NCBI GenBank assembly: GCA_964388485.1
Contig: CAYMAS010000012.1
Span: forward strand, 31,510-95,509
Origin: JBCDKH01 sp964388485
Lineage (GTDB): Bacteria > Planctomycetota > Phycisphaerae > Tepidisphaerales > Tepidisphaeraceae
DNA length: 64,000 nt
Reading direction: 5' to 3'
Shown: in pieces, positions 26,166-34,989 of the stretch
How the letters are laid out: every line of letters starts with the position of its first letter
Numbering within the stretch: the stretch's first letter is position 1
Program-made: the position numbers and the translations under genes
The notes under the pieces: generated by a model
Database searches by the model: none
Told to the model about the DNA's origin: nothing
Seen by the model: the letters and a program-made list of their open reading frames with translations, nothing else

Positions 26166-27452
26166 ATGAGTGGAGTCGCCGATCTCTCGTCCGCCCTGAG
26201 CCGCGTGCGGTTCCCCAGACGGGGCGCCACGCTCGAGCTCGAGCGGCAGTTCGTCGACTTCCTGCGGGTCGAGCGGCCTGCGCCGGGTTCGCCGCTGGGA
26301 ACGGACCAAGATTTTGTCGATGCGACGCAGCTGAGCCGATCCACCGTCCGTCGGGTGATGGAGCGGCTTGATCGCGACGGCTGGGTCGACCGGCACGCTG
26401 GCCGGGGCACGTTCGTCGGAGAGCGGGTGCTGTTGCTGGACGACGTCGAGGCGGGGCCTGAGGCGATGGCGGACGCGAAACATGACGCAGACGAGCGGGC
26501 GATTCGCCGCGTCACCGGCTCCACCGACAGCGTCGCGACACGACCGGCCTTTGGTCAGCACAAGTTACTTCGAGTCGCTGTGCTCATCTCTCGTATCGAG
26601 GACCTGTCGCACGACTGGTTCTCGCTCGGGGTGATCGCGGGGCTGGACGCGGCGGCGGCGGAACTGGGCGGGCAGATCGAAATTATCGGGACTCGTGAGG
26701 CACGGGCGGGCGTTCTGGCCGATCGGTTGGAGCGGGCGAGGCCGGATGCCCTTGCGTACCTGGCGTGGAAGCCGGAATATCTGGCGCTCCTGGAGGTCAG
26801 CCGGCGAATGGGGTTCCCGACGATCTTCGGCAAGACGGCAATGTCGCAGCCGGACTGGACGCACTCGGTGTGCGAGGACAACAGCCACGCGATCGAGCTG
26901 GCGGTCGACGCCCTATGGGAGGCGGGCCACCGTCGGATCGGGCTGGCGATCAACCGCTGGCCCGAGCCGTGGGTTATCGAGCGGCACCGCGCGTTCGAGG
27001 AGGCGATCCGCCGGCGTGGCGGCACGCCGCCGGAGCTGCCGACAGCGTGGCTCGATTCGGCCGGCGACCTGACGGAGCGCGGGGTGGCGCGAAACAACGA
27101 GGCCATGGCGGACCGGCTCGACGAGTACCTGTCGCTCAAGCGGCCGACCGCTCTTCTGTGCGGCAGCCAGGTGGTCAGCGACGTCCTGGCCCGGCTCGTC
27201 CGCCGCAAGGCGGTCCGGCTGCCGGCGGACCTGAGCGTCGTCTGCATCGACCAGCCACCCGACCTGGCGGACTGGCTCGGCGTCGAGCCGACGGTCGTGC
27301 ACCTGCCGCTGGAGGACATCGGCCGCGGCCTGTTCGACGTGGCGATGACCCTGGCCCGTGCCGACTCGAACACGTCCACCACGAAACAACTGGCGAGGCG
27401 AGTGCCTTGCCGACTCGTCACCGGCTCGAGCATTCGGGCGATCGACCGGTGA
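26166..27452 (+). CDS. GntR-type DNA-binding, LacI-type sensor transcriptional regulator
   Basis: 428 residues. The N-terminus is a GntR winged helix (TLELERQFVDFLRV, DATQLSRSTVRRVMERLDRDGWVDRHAGRGTFVGE); residues ~135-420 form a periplasmic-binding-protein-like sensor as in LacI/AraR (VAVLISRIEDLSHDWFSLGVIAGLDAAAAELG; DAEVVSVVCIDQPP-like segment near 355). This domain combination is that of AraR, a sugar-released repressor. The start at 26166 avoids six unsupported residues. It probably represses the divergent GH63-GH74-OYE operon and itself through the 26095-26134 repeat. Confidence 0.9.
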   Translation: MSGVADLSSALSRVRFPRRGATLELERQFVDFLRVERPAPGSPLGTDQDFVDATQLSRSTVRRVMERLDRDGWVDRHAGRGTFVGERVLLLDDVEAGPEAMADAKHDADERAIRRVTGSTDSVATRPAFGQHKLLRVAVLISRIEDLSHDWFSLGVIAGLDAAAAELGGQIEIIGTREARAGVLADRLERARPDALAYLAWKPEYLALLEVSRRMGFPTIFGKTAMSQPDWTHSVCEDNSHAIELAVDALWEAGHRRIGLAINRWPEPWVIERHRAFEEAIRRRGGTPPELPTAWLDSAGDLTERGVARNNEAMADRLDEYLSLKRPTALLCGSQVVSDVLARLVRRKAVRLPADLSVVCIDQPPDLADWLGVEPTVVHLPLEDIGRGLFDVAMTLARADSNTSTTKQLARRVPCRLVTGSSIRAIDR

Positions 27453-27507
27453 CATCCCGCGGGCACGGTGCCCGCATCCAACTCCCGAAACCCCCTGGAG
27501 GATGAAT

Positions 27508-28125
27508 ATGTCCAAAACCACCCAAATTCTAACCGCTTGCACTGCCGCCGCGGCCACCACCGCCATCGCCGGCTCGGCCCACGCACAGGTCGTCACGCCG
27601 TTCGTCGGCGGCGACTTCTCGACTGTCACCGATGGCGACGGCACCGGACTGATCGGCTTTACCGTCACCGACAATGACGGCTTCAGCGGCTTCACCATCG
27701 ACAACAACGACCTCTTCGACGAGCCGTTCCTGTTCTTCGGCGGCGGAGCGGCCCTGGCGGTGAACGAGGCCAATCGCCTGCCGGTCGTGCCGGGCGTCGA
27801 CTACAACCTGCAGTTCGACGCCTTCGGCTTCGGTGGAAACACCGCCAACGACGATGTCTTCCTCGACCTCGACTTCTATGACGCCACCGGCACCGCGTTG
27901 GGCGGCTTCGAGGGCGGGCTGAACTTCGAGAACGACATCTTCATCGATGGCTTCGACGCCCCGGTCGTCGTCGCCCCGGCCGGCGCTGCCACCGTCGGCT
28001 TCACGCTCTTCGGTGCCGACGGCGCCTCCGTCGACGATTTCGAGCTCGTGGCGATCCCCGAGCCCGGCTCCGCGGCCGCGGTCGCGCTGGTCGGCCTCAT
28101 CGGCCTGCGTCGGCGTCACCGCTAG
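27508..28125 (+). CDS. PEP-CTERM sorted protein
   Basis: 205 residues; a GGAGG site favours ATG 27508 over the ATG two codons earlier. The signal peptide is MSKTTQILTACTAAAATTAIAGSAHAQ. The body is a beta-sandwich rich in Asp, Asn and Phe (carbohydrate-binding-like, e.g. YNLQFDAFGFGGNTANDDVFLDLDFYD). It ends with IPEPGSAAAVALVGLIGLRRRHR, a PEP-CTERM exosortase signal. Together with the pseudopilin, GH5 and GH4 genes it forms a plus-strand run behind the GntR-type regulator. The ligand is unknown. Confidence 0.88.
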   Translation: MSKTTQILTACTAAAATTAIAGSAHAQVVTPFVGGDFSTVTDGDGTGLIGFTVTDNDGFSGFTIDNNDLFDEPFLFFGGGAALAVNEANRLPVVPGVDYNLQFDAFGFGGNTANDDVFLDLDFYDATGTALGGFEGGLNFENDIFIDGFDAPVVVAPAGAATVGFTLFGADGASVDDFELVAIPEPGSAAAVALVGLIGLRRRHR

Positions 28126-28133
28126 TTCCTCCC

Positions 28134-28165
28134 GACGTCGTCGCGTCGAAGGACGCGGCGACGTC
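28134..28165 (+). terminator. Rho-independent-like terminator after the PEP-CTERM gene
   Basis: A 14-bp stem with one T-G pair (28134-28147 with 28152-28165), a GAAG loop and a following TTT. It starts 8 bases after the stop codon and would separate, or attenuate into, the pseudopilin gene at 28198. Confidence 0.75.
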
Positions 28166-28197
28166 TTTCCCACCCCACCCGGCCTGAGGAGGTCCCC

Positions 28198-29091
28198 ATG
28201 TCCAGAGTTACCCCATCGCCACGCGGCTTCACCCTCGTCGAGCTGCTCGTTGTCATCGGCATCATCGCGCTGCTGGTCTCGATCCTGCTGCCGACTCTGT
28301 CATCAGCCAGACAGAGTGCACAGACGGTGGTCTGTGCCAGCAACCAGCGTCAGCTCGCGTTGGCGGCCATCATGTACGCCGACGCGAACGAGCAAAGCCT
28401 GCCGCCGGGTTCGGCGGTCAGCGGCAGCGGTGACTGGGAGCCCTTTTGGTACGACCACCTCATGGCCTACATCGGCCAGAAGGGCGACGTCGGGGCCGCG
28501 GCGACCTTCGACCGCTCCAACTACGGCGACGCCTTCATCTGCCCGTCGGCCACCCTCGACGCCGGGTACATGCACTACGGCATCCACCCCAAGCTCTCGC
28601 CCCGGCCCAACCTGTCAAACTACGGCCTGCCGCCCGAGGAGCTCGAGCCCTACAAGCTCGCACAGGTGCCCGCCGAGGTCGTCCTGACCGTTGACGCCAA
28701 GCAATTCGACAACCCGGCCTTCCCCAACGTCCACGGCAACGCACCCTGGTTCCTGGGCCTCCTGGGCCACGGTGGCATGTACACGCACCTCTTCGAGTCC
28801 CCGCCGGACAACCCGCTGCACGGCACCGCCATCGGCAGCGTCAGCCCGGACGATCCGGTCCCGTTGCTCGGCGGCAACAGCGACCTCGACAGTGGCGGCT
28901 GGAACGACGGCGACGTCCGCTTCCGCCACCGCGAGAACGACACCATCAACGTCAGCTTCATCGACGGCCACGTCGAGGCCCTGCGGATCGGCACCAACTC
29001 CACCCGCTGGACAGGCAGCAACCCGGAGGAGGTCGACGGCGGCCAGCTCCTTTTCAAGAACGTCATGCTCATCGACCCCGAGCGGTATTGA
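28198..29091 (+). CDS. Pseudopilin-type protein with H-x9-DG domain
   Basis: 297 residues behind a GAGGAGG site. A short basic leader precedes the prepilin peptidase motif GFTLVELLVVIGIIALLVSILLP (from about residue 10), and the C-terminal domain contains RHRENDTINVSFIDGHVE, the H-x9-DG signature. These planctomycete and lentisphaeral proteins are believed to be exported and processed like type II/IV pseudopilins; their function is unknown, but they often accompany glycoside hydrolases. Its last four codons and stop are repeated downstream (29077-29140). Confidence 0.9.
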   Translation: MSRVTPSPRGFTLVELLVVIGIIALLVSILLPTLSSARQSAQTVVCASNQRQLALAAIMYADANEQSLPPGSAVSGSGDWEPFWYDHLMAYIGQKGDVGAAATFDRSNYGDAFICPSATLDAGYMHYGIHPKLSPRPNLSNYGLPPEELEPYKLAQVPAEVVLTVDAKQFDNPAFPNVHGNAPWFLGLLGHGGMYTHLFESPPDNPLHGTAIGSVSPDDPVPLLGGNSDLDSGGWNDGDVRFRHRENDTINVSFIDGHVEALRIGTNSTRWTGSNPEEVDGGQLLFKNVMLIDPERY

Positions 29092-29140
29092 GCCCGAGCG
29101 GTCTTGAGCCCGAGCGGTATTGAGCCCGAGCGGTCTTGAG
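29077..29140 (+). repeat. 16-bp tandem repeat x4 beginning at the pseudopilin stop
   Basis: Four consecutive copies of CCCGAGCGGT(A/C)TTGAG, alternating A and C. The first copy is the 3' end of the gene (Pro-Glu-Arg-Tyr-stop). The array ends nine bases before the GH5 start codon. Confidence 0.97.
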
Positions 29141-29149
29141 CCCGTGACG

Positions 29150-30466
29150 ATGGTCACACGTCACTTACGTCCCTTGGTTTCCTCGCGTCACCTCCTCTCC
29201 ATCGGCACGCTGCTGCTGGCCCTCGCCGCCACAGGCGCGGCGGGGCAGACCGAAGTTGCACCACTGCCCCCCGTGCAGGCGGACGGGCAACGGTGGGTCA
29301 CGGCCGACGGAGAGCCGATCGACCTCCGCGGCGTCAACCTCGGCAACTGGCTCATCCTCGAGCGGTGGATGTTCCGCTTCGACGACGACCAGTGGGCGGA
29401 CCAGGCCCAGCTCGAGGCGATCCTCGCCCGCCGCTTCGGGCCCGACGCCGTTGATGGCCTGCTCGACGTCCACCGCGCCCACTGGATCCAGGACCGGGAC
29501 CTCGAGCTCGCCCGCTCCTTCGGCTTTAACGTCGTGCGGGTGCCCTTCCACTACGGCCTGCTCGTCGATGAGGCCGAACCGGGCGGGCCGCTGCGAGACG
29601 ACGCCTTCGAGTGGCTCGACCGTGCGGTGGACCTGGCGGAGCGGCACGGCCTGTACGTCATCCTCGGCATGCACAGCGTGCCCGGCGGCCAGAGCGACGC
29701 GCACCATGCGTGGCGTGGAGGCGTCAACGGGTTCTGGGACGACCCCGACCGCTGGCACGCCGCCGCCCGCCTGTGGGGCGAGGTCGCGGCCCGATACAAG
29801 GATCGTCCCAGCGTGGCGGCGTACGGCGTTCTCAACGAGCCGTTCGGCGTCGAGGGCGAACGGGCCGCCGTGTTGCTGCCAAAAGCGATGCGGCCCATCG
29901 TCGAGGCGATCCGAGAGGCGGGCAGCGACCAGGTCATCCTGCTACCGGGCACCGCCGCGCTCGACATCGACTTCTACGCCGTGCCCGCGTCGCTCGGCTG
30001 GCACAACGTCGGGTTCACGCTCCACGAGTACCCTGGCCGCTACGGCCACCCGCGCAGCGAGCGGTCAATCCTCGACTGGATCGAGTTCGCCCACCCGCAC
30101 ATCGCCGAACAACTCGCCGAGCTCGATGCACCGTTCCTCATAGGCGAGCACAACGTCAACTTTCGCGAGGCGGAGCTGGATGGGCCCGGCCTGCAGGCAC
30201 GGCTCTTCGCCTCACACGCCTCACGCGGCTGGGCGTCGACGATGTGGAGCCTTAAGCTCGTCCGCGACGACGACGGGCGGTGGTCGTCGTTCGGCCTGCT
30301 GACCAACCGCGACCCGATCCCCCGGCCCGACGTCCGCACGGCGAGCCGGGACGAAATCAGTGACTACTTTCGTCGGGTCGGTTCGATGGCGTACGACATC
30401 GACGGGCCGTTGCGGACGGCCCTGCTGGACCTCGTCCCCGCCACCCGCCCCGGGACCACCGACTGA
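29150..30466 (+). CDS. GH5 family glycoside hydrolase (exo-beta-1,3-glucanase-like)
   Basis: 438 residues with a signal peptide (hydrophobic stretch LLSIGTLLLALAATGAAG near residues 16-33) and a single GH5 TIM barrel. Motifs in order: GVNLGNWLILERWM, FGFNVVRVPFHYGLL, YVILGMHSVPGGQ, the acid/base glutamate in YGVLNEPFGVEG, and the nucleophile glutamate in FLIGEHNVNF. The GVNLGxWLxxExW start is typical of the Exg-type glucanases. It likely attacks beta-glucan outside the cell. The start at 29150 lies nine bases past the repeat array; no good ribosome site is visible. Confidence 0.9.
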   Translation: MVTRHLRPLVSSRHLLSIGTLLLALAATGAAGQTEVAPLPPVQADGQRWVTADGEPIDLRGVNLGNWLILERWMFRFDDDQWADQAQLEAILARRFGPDAVDGLLDVHRAHWIQDRDLELARSFGFNVVRVPFHYGLLVDEAEPGGPLRDDAFEWLDRAVDLAERHGLYVILGMHSVPGGQSDAHHAWRGGVNGFWDDPDRWHAAARLWGEVAARYKDRPSVAAYGVLNEPFGVEGERAAVLLPKAMRPIVEAIREAGSDQVILLPGTAALDIDFYAVPASLGWHNVGFTLHEYPGRYGHPRSERSILDWIEFAHPHIAEQLAELDAPFLIGEHNVNFREAELDGPGLQARLFASHASRGWASTMWSLKLVRDDDGRWSSFGLLTNRDPIPRPDVRTASRDEISDYFRRVGSMAYDIDGPLRTALLDLVPATRPGTTD

Positions 30467-30545
30467 CGAGACCATCGAGACCGACTGACGAGACCATCGA
30501 GACCGACTGACGATATCATCGAGACCGACTGACGACATCATCGAG
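30458..30545 (+). repeat. 22-bp tandem repeat x4 over the GH5 stop codon
   Basis: Four 22-bp units starting ACCGACTGACGA; the first includes the final Thr-Asp-stop of the GH5 gene (TGA 30464-30466). The later units diverge slightly (AGACC, TATC, CATC). The array fills the whole spacer to ten bases before the GH4 ATG. Confidence 0.97.
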
Positions 30546-30555
30546 ATTGCCTGAC

Positions 30556-32142
30556 ATGCCCATCAAGATCGCCTTCATCGGAGCCGGCTCGTTCGGCTTC
30601 ACCCGCACGCTCGCCCGCGACGTCCTGCTCGTGCCGGAGCTACAGGACGTCCACTTCGCCCTGCACGACATCGACGAGCAGGCGATGGGCCGGATGGCGC
30701 AGATCCTCACAAAGGAGATCGACGGCAACGACCTGCCGGCGAGGGTCTCGACGTCGCTCGACCGCCGCGAGGCGCTCGACGGGGCCGACTACATCATGAG
30801 CTGCGTCCGCATCGGCGGGCTCGGGGCGTTCGAGACCGACATCGACATCCCGCTCAAGTACGGCATCGACCAGTGCGTCGGCGACACGCTGTGCATCGGC
30901 GGGATCATGTACGGCCAGCGGAACGTCGCGCAGATGCTCGCGTTCCAGAAGGACGCCAAGGAAGTCGCCGCCGACGACTGCCTGTTCCTCAACTACGCCA
31001 ACCCGATGGCGATCAACACCTGGGCGGCACTCGACGCCCGCGACCGCGGCGAGGGCGTCGAGACGATCGGCCTGTGCCACGGCGTTGAGGGCGGGTGGTG
31101 GCAGATCGACTCGGTGCTGGCCCGCCTGCACGGCAACGAGGAGTACGAGTGGCACGACCACCGGGCCCGCCACGCCCGCACGCAGATCGTCTGCGCGGGC
31201 ATCAACCACCAGACGTGGTACGTCAAGATCATCCACGACGGCCGGCTGATAGGGGCCGAGGAGCTGCTCGAGGCGTACGAGGCCCACCCGCGTTGGTCCA
31301 AGAGTGAGCCGGTTCGCATCGACGTGCTGAGGCGCTTCGGCTGCTACTCGACCGAGAGCAACGGCCACCTCAGCGAGTACGTGCCGTGGTATCGCAAGCG
31401 GTTCGAGACCGACCCGACCGCCGCCGAACGCTGGGTCGGCGAGGGGGACTGGATCCACGGCGAGACGGGCGGCTACCTGCGCGTCACGACTGAGGCCCAC
31501 CGGCTCTTCGACGCCGACTTCGAGCGGCTGCTGGGCGAGGCCGGTCAATCCATGGACGGCTGGGACCGGTCGACCGAGCACGGCAGCCACATCATCGAGG
31601 CCCGCGAGACCGGCCGCACCTACCGGGGCCACTTCAACGTCCGCAACGACGGCATCATCCCGCAGCTGGCCGGCGACTGCATCATCGAGGCGCCGGGCCA
31701 CGTCGACCGGACGGGCGTGCAGATGATGGCCGGCATCGAGCTGCCCCAGGCCTGCGCCGCCACGTGCCGCGCCAGCATCGATGTGCAGCGGATGGCTAAG
31801 GACGCCGCCGTCTCGGGCGACGTGACGCTGCTCAAGCAGGCGGCCCTGCACGACCCGCTGACGGGGGCGATTTGCGAGCCCGAGGAGGTCTGGCAGATGG
31901 TCGACGAGATGCTCGTCGCCCAACGCCAGTGGCTGCCGAACTTCGCAAAGGGCGACATCGACGCCGCCGCCGATCGACTGGCGGCACGCGAGCGGGACGG
32001 CACGCGCGTCGAGACGCGGTCGTGGCGCGGTGCCGCCCGCAAGGAGGCTCGCACCGTCGAGGAACTACACGAACAGAAGGACGAGGGCGTGCTCTCGCAG
32101 GACAAGGCCGCCAGCAACCGCGCCGCCCGCCTGATTGCCTGA
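30556..32142 (+). CDS. GH4 family glycosidase, second paralogue
   Basis: 528 residues, cytoplasmic, clearly a paralogue of the GH4 at 12155 (same start MPIKIAFIGAGSFGFTRTL, same NPMAINTWAAL, GLCHGVEGGW, GINHQTW, and long shared stretches such as RGHFNVRN). The NAD-binding loop and the Cys and His metal ligands are kept. An ~18-residue insertion (HGNEEYEWHDHRARHARTQ) before GINHQTW, and differences around the active-site lid, suggest another substrate. It ends the PEP-CTERM-pseudopilin-GH5 run, so it may act on short glucosides imported after GH5 action. Its stop is followed by an 8-bp repeat array. Confidence 0.9.
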   Translation: MPIKIAFIGAGSFGFTRTLARDVLLVPELQDVHFALHDIDEQAMGRMAQILTKEIDGNDLPARVSTSLDRREALDGADYIMSCVRIGGLGAFETDIDIPLKYGIDQCVGDTLCIGGIMYGQRNVAQMLAFQKDAKEVAADDCLFLNYANPMAINTWAALDARDRGEGVETIGLCHGVEGGWWQIDSVLARLHGNEEYEWHDHRARHARTQIVCAGINHQTWYVKIIHDGRLIGAEELLEAYEAHPRWSKSEPVRIDVLRRFGCYSTESNGHLSEYVPWYRKRFETDPTAAERWVGEGDWIHGETGGYLRVTTEAHRLFDADFERLLGEAGQSMDGWDRSTEHGSHIIEARETGRTYRGHFNVRNDGIIPQLAGDCIIEAPGHVDRTGVQMMAGIELPQACAATCRASIDVQRMAKDAAVSGDVTLLKQAALHDPLTGAICEPEEVWQMVDEMLVAQRQWLPNFAKGDIDAAADRLAARERDGTRVETRSWRGAARKEARTVEELHEQKDEGVLSQDKAASNRAARLIA

Positions 32143-32182
32143 TTGCCTGACTGCCTGACTGCCTGACTGCCTGACTGCCTGA
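32135..32182 (+). repeat. 8-bp tandem repeat x6 over the GH4 stop codon
   Basis: TTGCCTGA twice, then CTGCCTGA four times. The first copy is the Ile-Ala-stop end of the gene (TGA 32140-32142). The same TTGCCTGA also sits just before the gene's ATG (30547-30554), so the gene is flanked by matching octamers. Confidence 0.97.
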
Positions 32183-33128
32183 CCGCACTGTGAGGCACGG
32201 CCTCGGGTGCGCCCTGGCGTCCGGCCCGACCGCCCCTGACCGTCTTCCTAACGGATGCCGTTGCGGGGGTCTGACGTGGGGGGTTGTGTTGGTGACATGG
32301 TCTGGGCGAGGGGACGCTGTACCTGATGATGGGTCGACATCGCCGACGGGCGGTGCGGCTGACACATGGGGTTGACGCCGGACGCCCGCGACAGCCTGTC
32401 GAGCTTGGTGAGAACCTACATCGAGAAGTCTGTGATCGCTCGGCGGATCCGACCCCATGCGCCTGGAGCCTCTGCCGCCGGAACACCCGATGCCGCCCGA
32501 GGAGCGGGTGGCGTCCTACGCGCATCACCAGGCGAGACAGCGTTGTCAAGGCCCCGCGGGCGAGGCACCTGGACGAGCAGGAGGTGGCGGTCTGCGAGTA
32601 CCTGCTCGAGGAGGAGATCGACGCCATGACGCTGTCGATCGGGTCGTTGATCGCGCGGTTGTTCTCGTAAATCCGTCGGCTGCCGATTCGGGCACCCGCG
32701 GAACTCGATCCGATCGAATGTCGCACGAGTCTGACCAAAAGCAGCCCGCCGCCGGACGCTGGCCGTGTGGATTGTGACGTGAACCGTCCGGATGTTGCAC
32801 GGCCGCGACCCCCGTAACGCGCCCCGGCGGCCGCCGCGGCGCAGCGTGTCAGACCTGGCGTGGGTCATCGTCCGCCTCGGCCACCTCCCGCGCGTCGCCG
32901 CGGAGCGTGAGCTTGAGCAGGTCTCGCGTCGTGTGCCCCAGCATCATCGGCATGAATCAGCATCACCCTGCCAGCCTCAAGGGCGTCCGGCAAAGGTTTG
33001 AGCTCATCATCAGTCACAATGCGCTGAAGCTCAGCGTCATGTCGTGACAGTCCGAGCCTCTACCAGATCCGCGTGACGAGGATCCAGAGGGCTTTCGCCA
33101 GAGCACGTGTTGCCGTAGAAGCAAGGCA
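32183..33128. other. Poorly coding ~950-bp stretch
   Basis: No intact gene is recognised. A plus-strand frame ending at 32670 has a helix-like tail (HLDEQEVAVCEYLLEEEIDAM). Minus-strand frames around 32880-33040 give protein-like pieces (ELQRIVTDDELKPLPDALEAG; LGHTTRDLLKLTLRGDAREVAEADDD) in two frames. These look like remnants of lost genes, but I cannot assign a family. Confidence 0.4.
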
Positions 33129-34316
33129 ATGAAGCCTCCTGAACCGAGCACCTTCGTCGTCGGCGTCATGACCGTGGAGGTCGAGGGCAGGGATTCCGAA
33201 CGCTTCCGCCGCCGCGTTGATGCCGCGACCCGATCCTTCGAGGAGGCCGTCGCGGAGGCACTGGGTGTGCGCGTTGACCTGCTCGCCTTCGAAGGCCCGC
33301 ACCTCACGCCGGTCGAAGGGGCGTATGCGCCGCTGGACTTCCTGCGTCTGGGCATGACCGAGAAGCTCGAGCGCGACACGCATTTCCTGCTGATCGTCAC
33401 CGAGGTCGACCTCGCCGCGACGACGGCGTCTTACACGCTGGCGCTGCCGAGCCAGCTCACGAACGTCGCCGTCGTCTCGACCAAGCGGCTGGAGCCGACC
33501 TTCTGGGGCAAGGGTGAGGATGAGTCGCTGGCCACCGACAACCTCGCCACGCTGCTGCTCCACAGCTTCGGTCACCTGCTCAACCTGCCGCACAGCCCGG
33601 ACCCGAGCAACACGATGTTTGCCTTTGCCGACGTCGATGATCTGCGGGCGATGCGCGGGCTCAGCGAACCGCAGCGGGCGGCGATGCGGCGGTCGCTGCC
33701 GCAGGAGGCCCACGAGCGAGTCAGCCGCGGCGGACGGCTCGACCACGCGACCTTTGCCCTCGCCACCCTCTGGCGCGACCGCGGCTCGATCGCCCGCGCG
33801 ATTTGGCGGGCCAACCCCCTGCGCCTCGCCCGACGGCTGCCGACGATGATCACAGCTGCGCTGTCGGTGGTGATCGTCCTCTTCTTCAGTCCCGAGCCGT
33901 GGGACGTGGGCAGCACCGTCGAGCTCTGGCAGCTCGTCGTCTTCGCCGGGATCGCGACGCTGTCGGCGTCGGCGGCGTTGTACCGCACGTTCGCCTTCGG
34001 CGGTCTGGGCGGGCGGGGACGAACGCTGGCGGAGTCGAGCGTCGTCACCGCCGCCGCCGTCGCCGGGAGCCTGGTGCTGACGATGCTGTCGCTGCTGCTG
34101 GTGTTCACGGGCCTCTGCTGGGCGGGCTCGGCCACGGTGTTCCCGCGCAAGCTCATGGAGACCTGGCCCACGGTCGACCCGGCGGTGCGCACGCTGGACC
34201 ACGTGAAGGTCAGCCTCTTCATCGCCGCCTTCGCGACGCTCGCCGGCAGCCTCGGCGGCCGCGCCGACCGCCGCGACCTCGTCCGCGGCGTGCTCTTCGT
34301 GGACGAGGAGACGTGA
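33129..34316 (+). CDS. Membrane protein with degenerate metzincin-like N-terminal domain
   Basis: 395 residues. The N-terminal ~225 residues resemble a small zinc-protease domain: LLLHSFGHLLNLPHSPD has the spacing of HExxHxxGxxH, and the archaemetzincin-like layout, but the catalytic glutamate is serine and the glycine is asparagine; all three histidines remain. Residues ~235-375 hold four hydrophobic helices (TMITAALSVVIVLFFSP; WQLVVFAGIATLSASAALY; VVTAAAVAGSLVLTMLSLLLVFTGLCW; VKVSLFIAAFATLAGSLGG). It is probably an inner-membrane protein with a non-catalytic zinc or pseudoprotease domain. No family name is certain. Confidence 0.7.
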   Translation: MKPPEPSTFVVGVMTVEVEGRDSERFRRRVDAATRSFEEAVAEALGVRVDLLAFEGPHLTPVEGAYAPLDFLRLGMTEKLERDTHFLLIVTEVDLAATTASYTLALPSQLTNVAVVSTKRLEPTFWGKGEDESLATDNLATLLLHSFGHLLNLPHSPDPSNTMFAFADVDDLRAMRGLSEPQRAAMRRSLPQEAHERVSRGGRLDHATFALATLWRDRGSIARAIWRANPLRLARRLPTMITAALSVVIVLFFSPEPWDVGSTVELWQLVVFAGIATLSASAALYRTFAFGGLGGRGRTLAESSVVTAAAVAGSLVLTMLSLLLVFTGLCWAGSATVFPRKLMETWPTVDPAVRTLDHVKVSLFIAAFATLAGSLGGRADRRDLVRGVLFVDEET

Positions 34317-34356
34317 TCCGGCCGTCGCGACTGTCGCAAGAGCGTCGGCGGCCGTG

Positions 34357-34945
34357 TCAATCTTTGGCCCCCAAGCGGCCGCCGTCGAGCGAAAATCGTA
34401 CGACTTCGTCCTGTCCCAGGCTCCCGCCGATCAGGAGGACCTCACCCTGCTGCGCCAGCGCGCGAGGCATGCCCATCGCACGCGGCAGGTCGAAGAACTT
34501 GGAATGGCCGTCTCAGCAAAATCGACCTCGATGATGCACACGCCGCTGCCGCGGTTGACGTTGCCGACGATCCAGAGCGTCGTGCCGTCGTCGCTGAGCA
34601 GCGCGTCGCCGAAGTCGTTGAAGTAGCGGTCGAAGCCGAACGGCTGCGTGCGGAGGATGTCGCCGCTCTCGGGGTCACGGCGGACGAGCGGGGCGTGGCG
34701 GCCACCGTAGCGGGCGGCGACGACGATTGAGCCGCCGCTGGTCGCGACGGCATCCGAAATCGGCGGCTATCGCTGGTCTTGAACGAATAGCTCGATCTTG
34801 CCGATAAGCCATTGCCGTCCGTCGCAGACCGCGATCGTCGGCGGGCCGTTCTGGCCGCTGACGACGATCGGCCTTCCACCCACGCCGATGCCCATCCCGC
34901 CGCAGGCGAGCGTCGGCAGGACGAGCAGGACACCTCCGGTACGCG
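34357..34945 (-). pseudogene. Remnant of a secreted beta-propeller-like protein
   Basis: The minus strand gives a continuous propeller-like protein across two lesions. GMGIGVGGRPIVVSGQNGPPTIAV runs to an in-frame TAG at 34767-34769, then the same frame continues AVATSGGSIVVAARYGGRHAP and ALLSDDGTTLWIVGNVN. After a frameshift near 34505 it goes on with DLPRAMGMPRALAQQGEVLLIGGSLGQDEVVRFSLDGG to a stop at 34357. Repeated blade-like strands suggest a PQQ/kelch-type propeller. No N-terminus remains. Confidence 0.6.
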
Positions 34946-34989
34946 AGCGACTGCGGGTGATCCTCGCACTCAATGGTCGCCCCGCCATC

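Noticed and set aside
29077..30545. CRISPR-like arrays at the 16-bp and 22-bp repeats
   Set aside because: The units are directly adjacent with no unique spacers, too short, and contain the upstream genes' stop codons; no cas gene is present.
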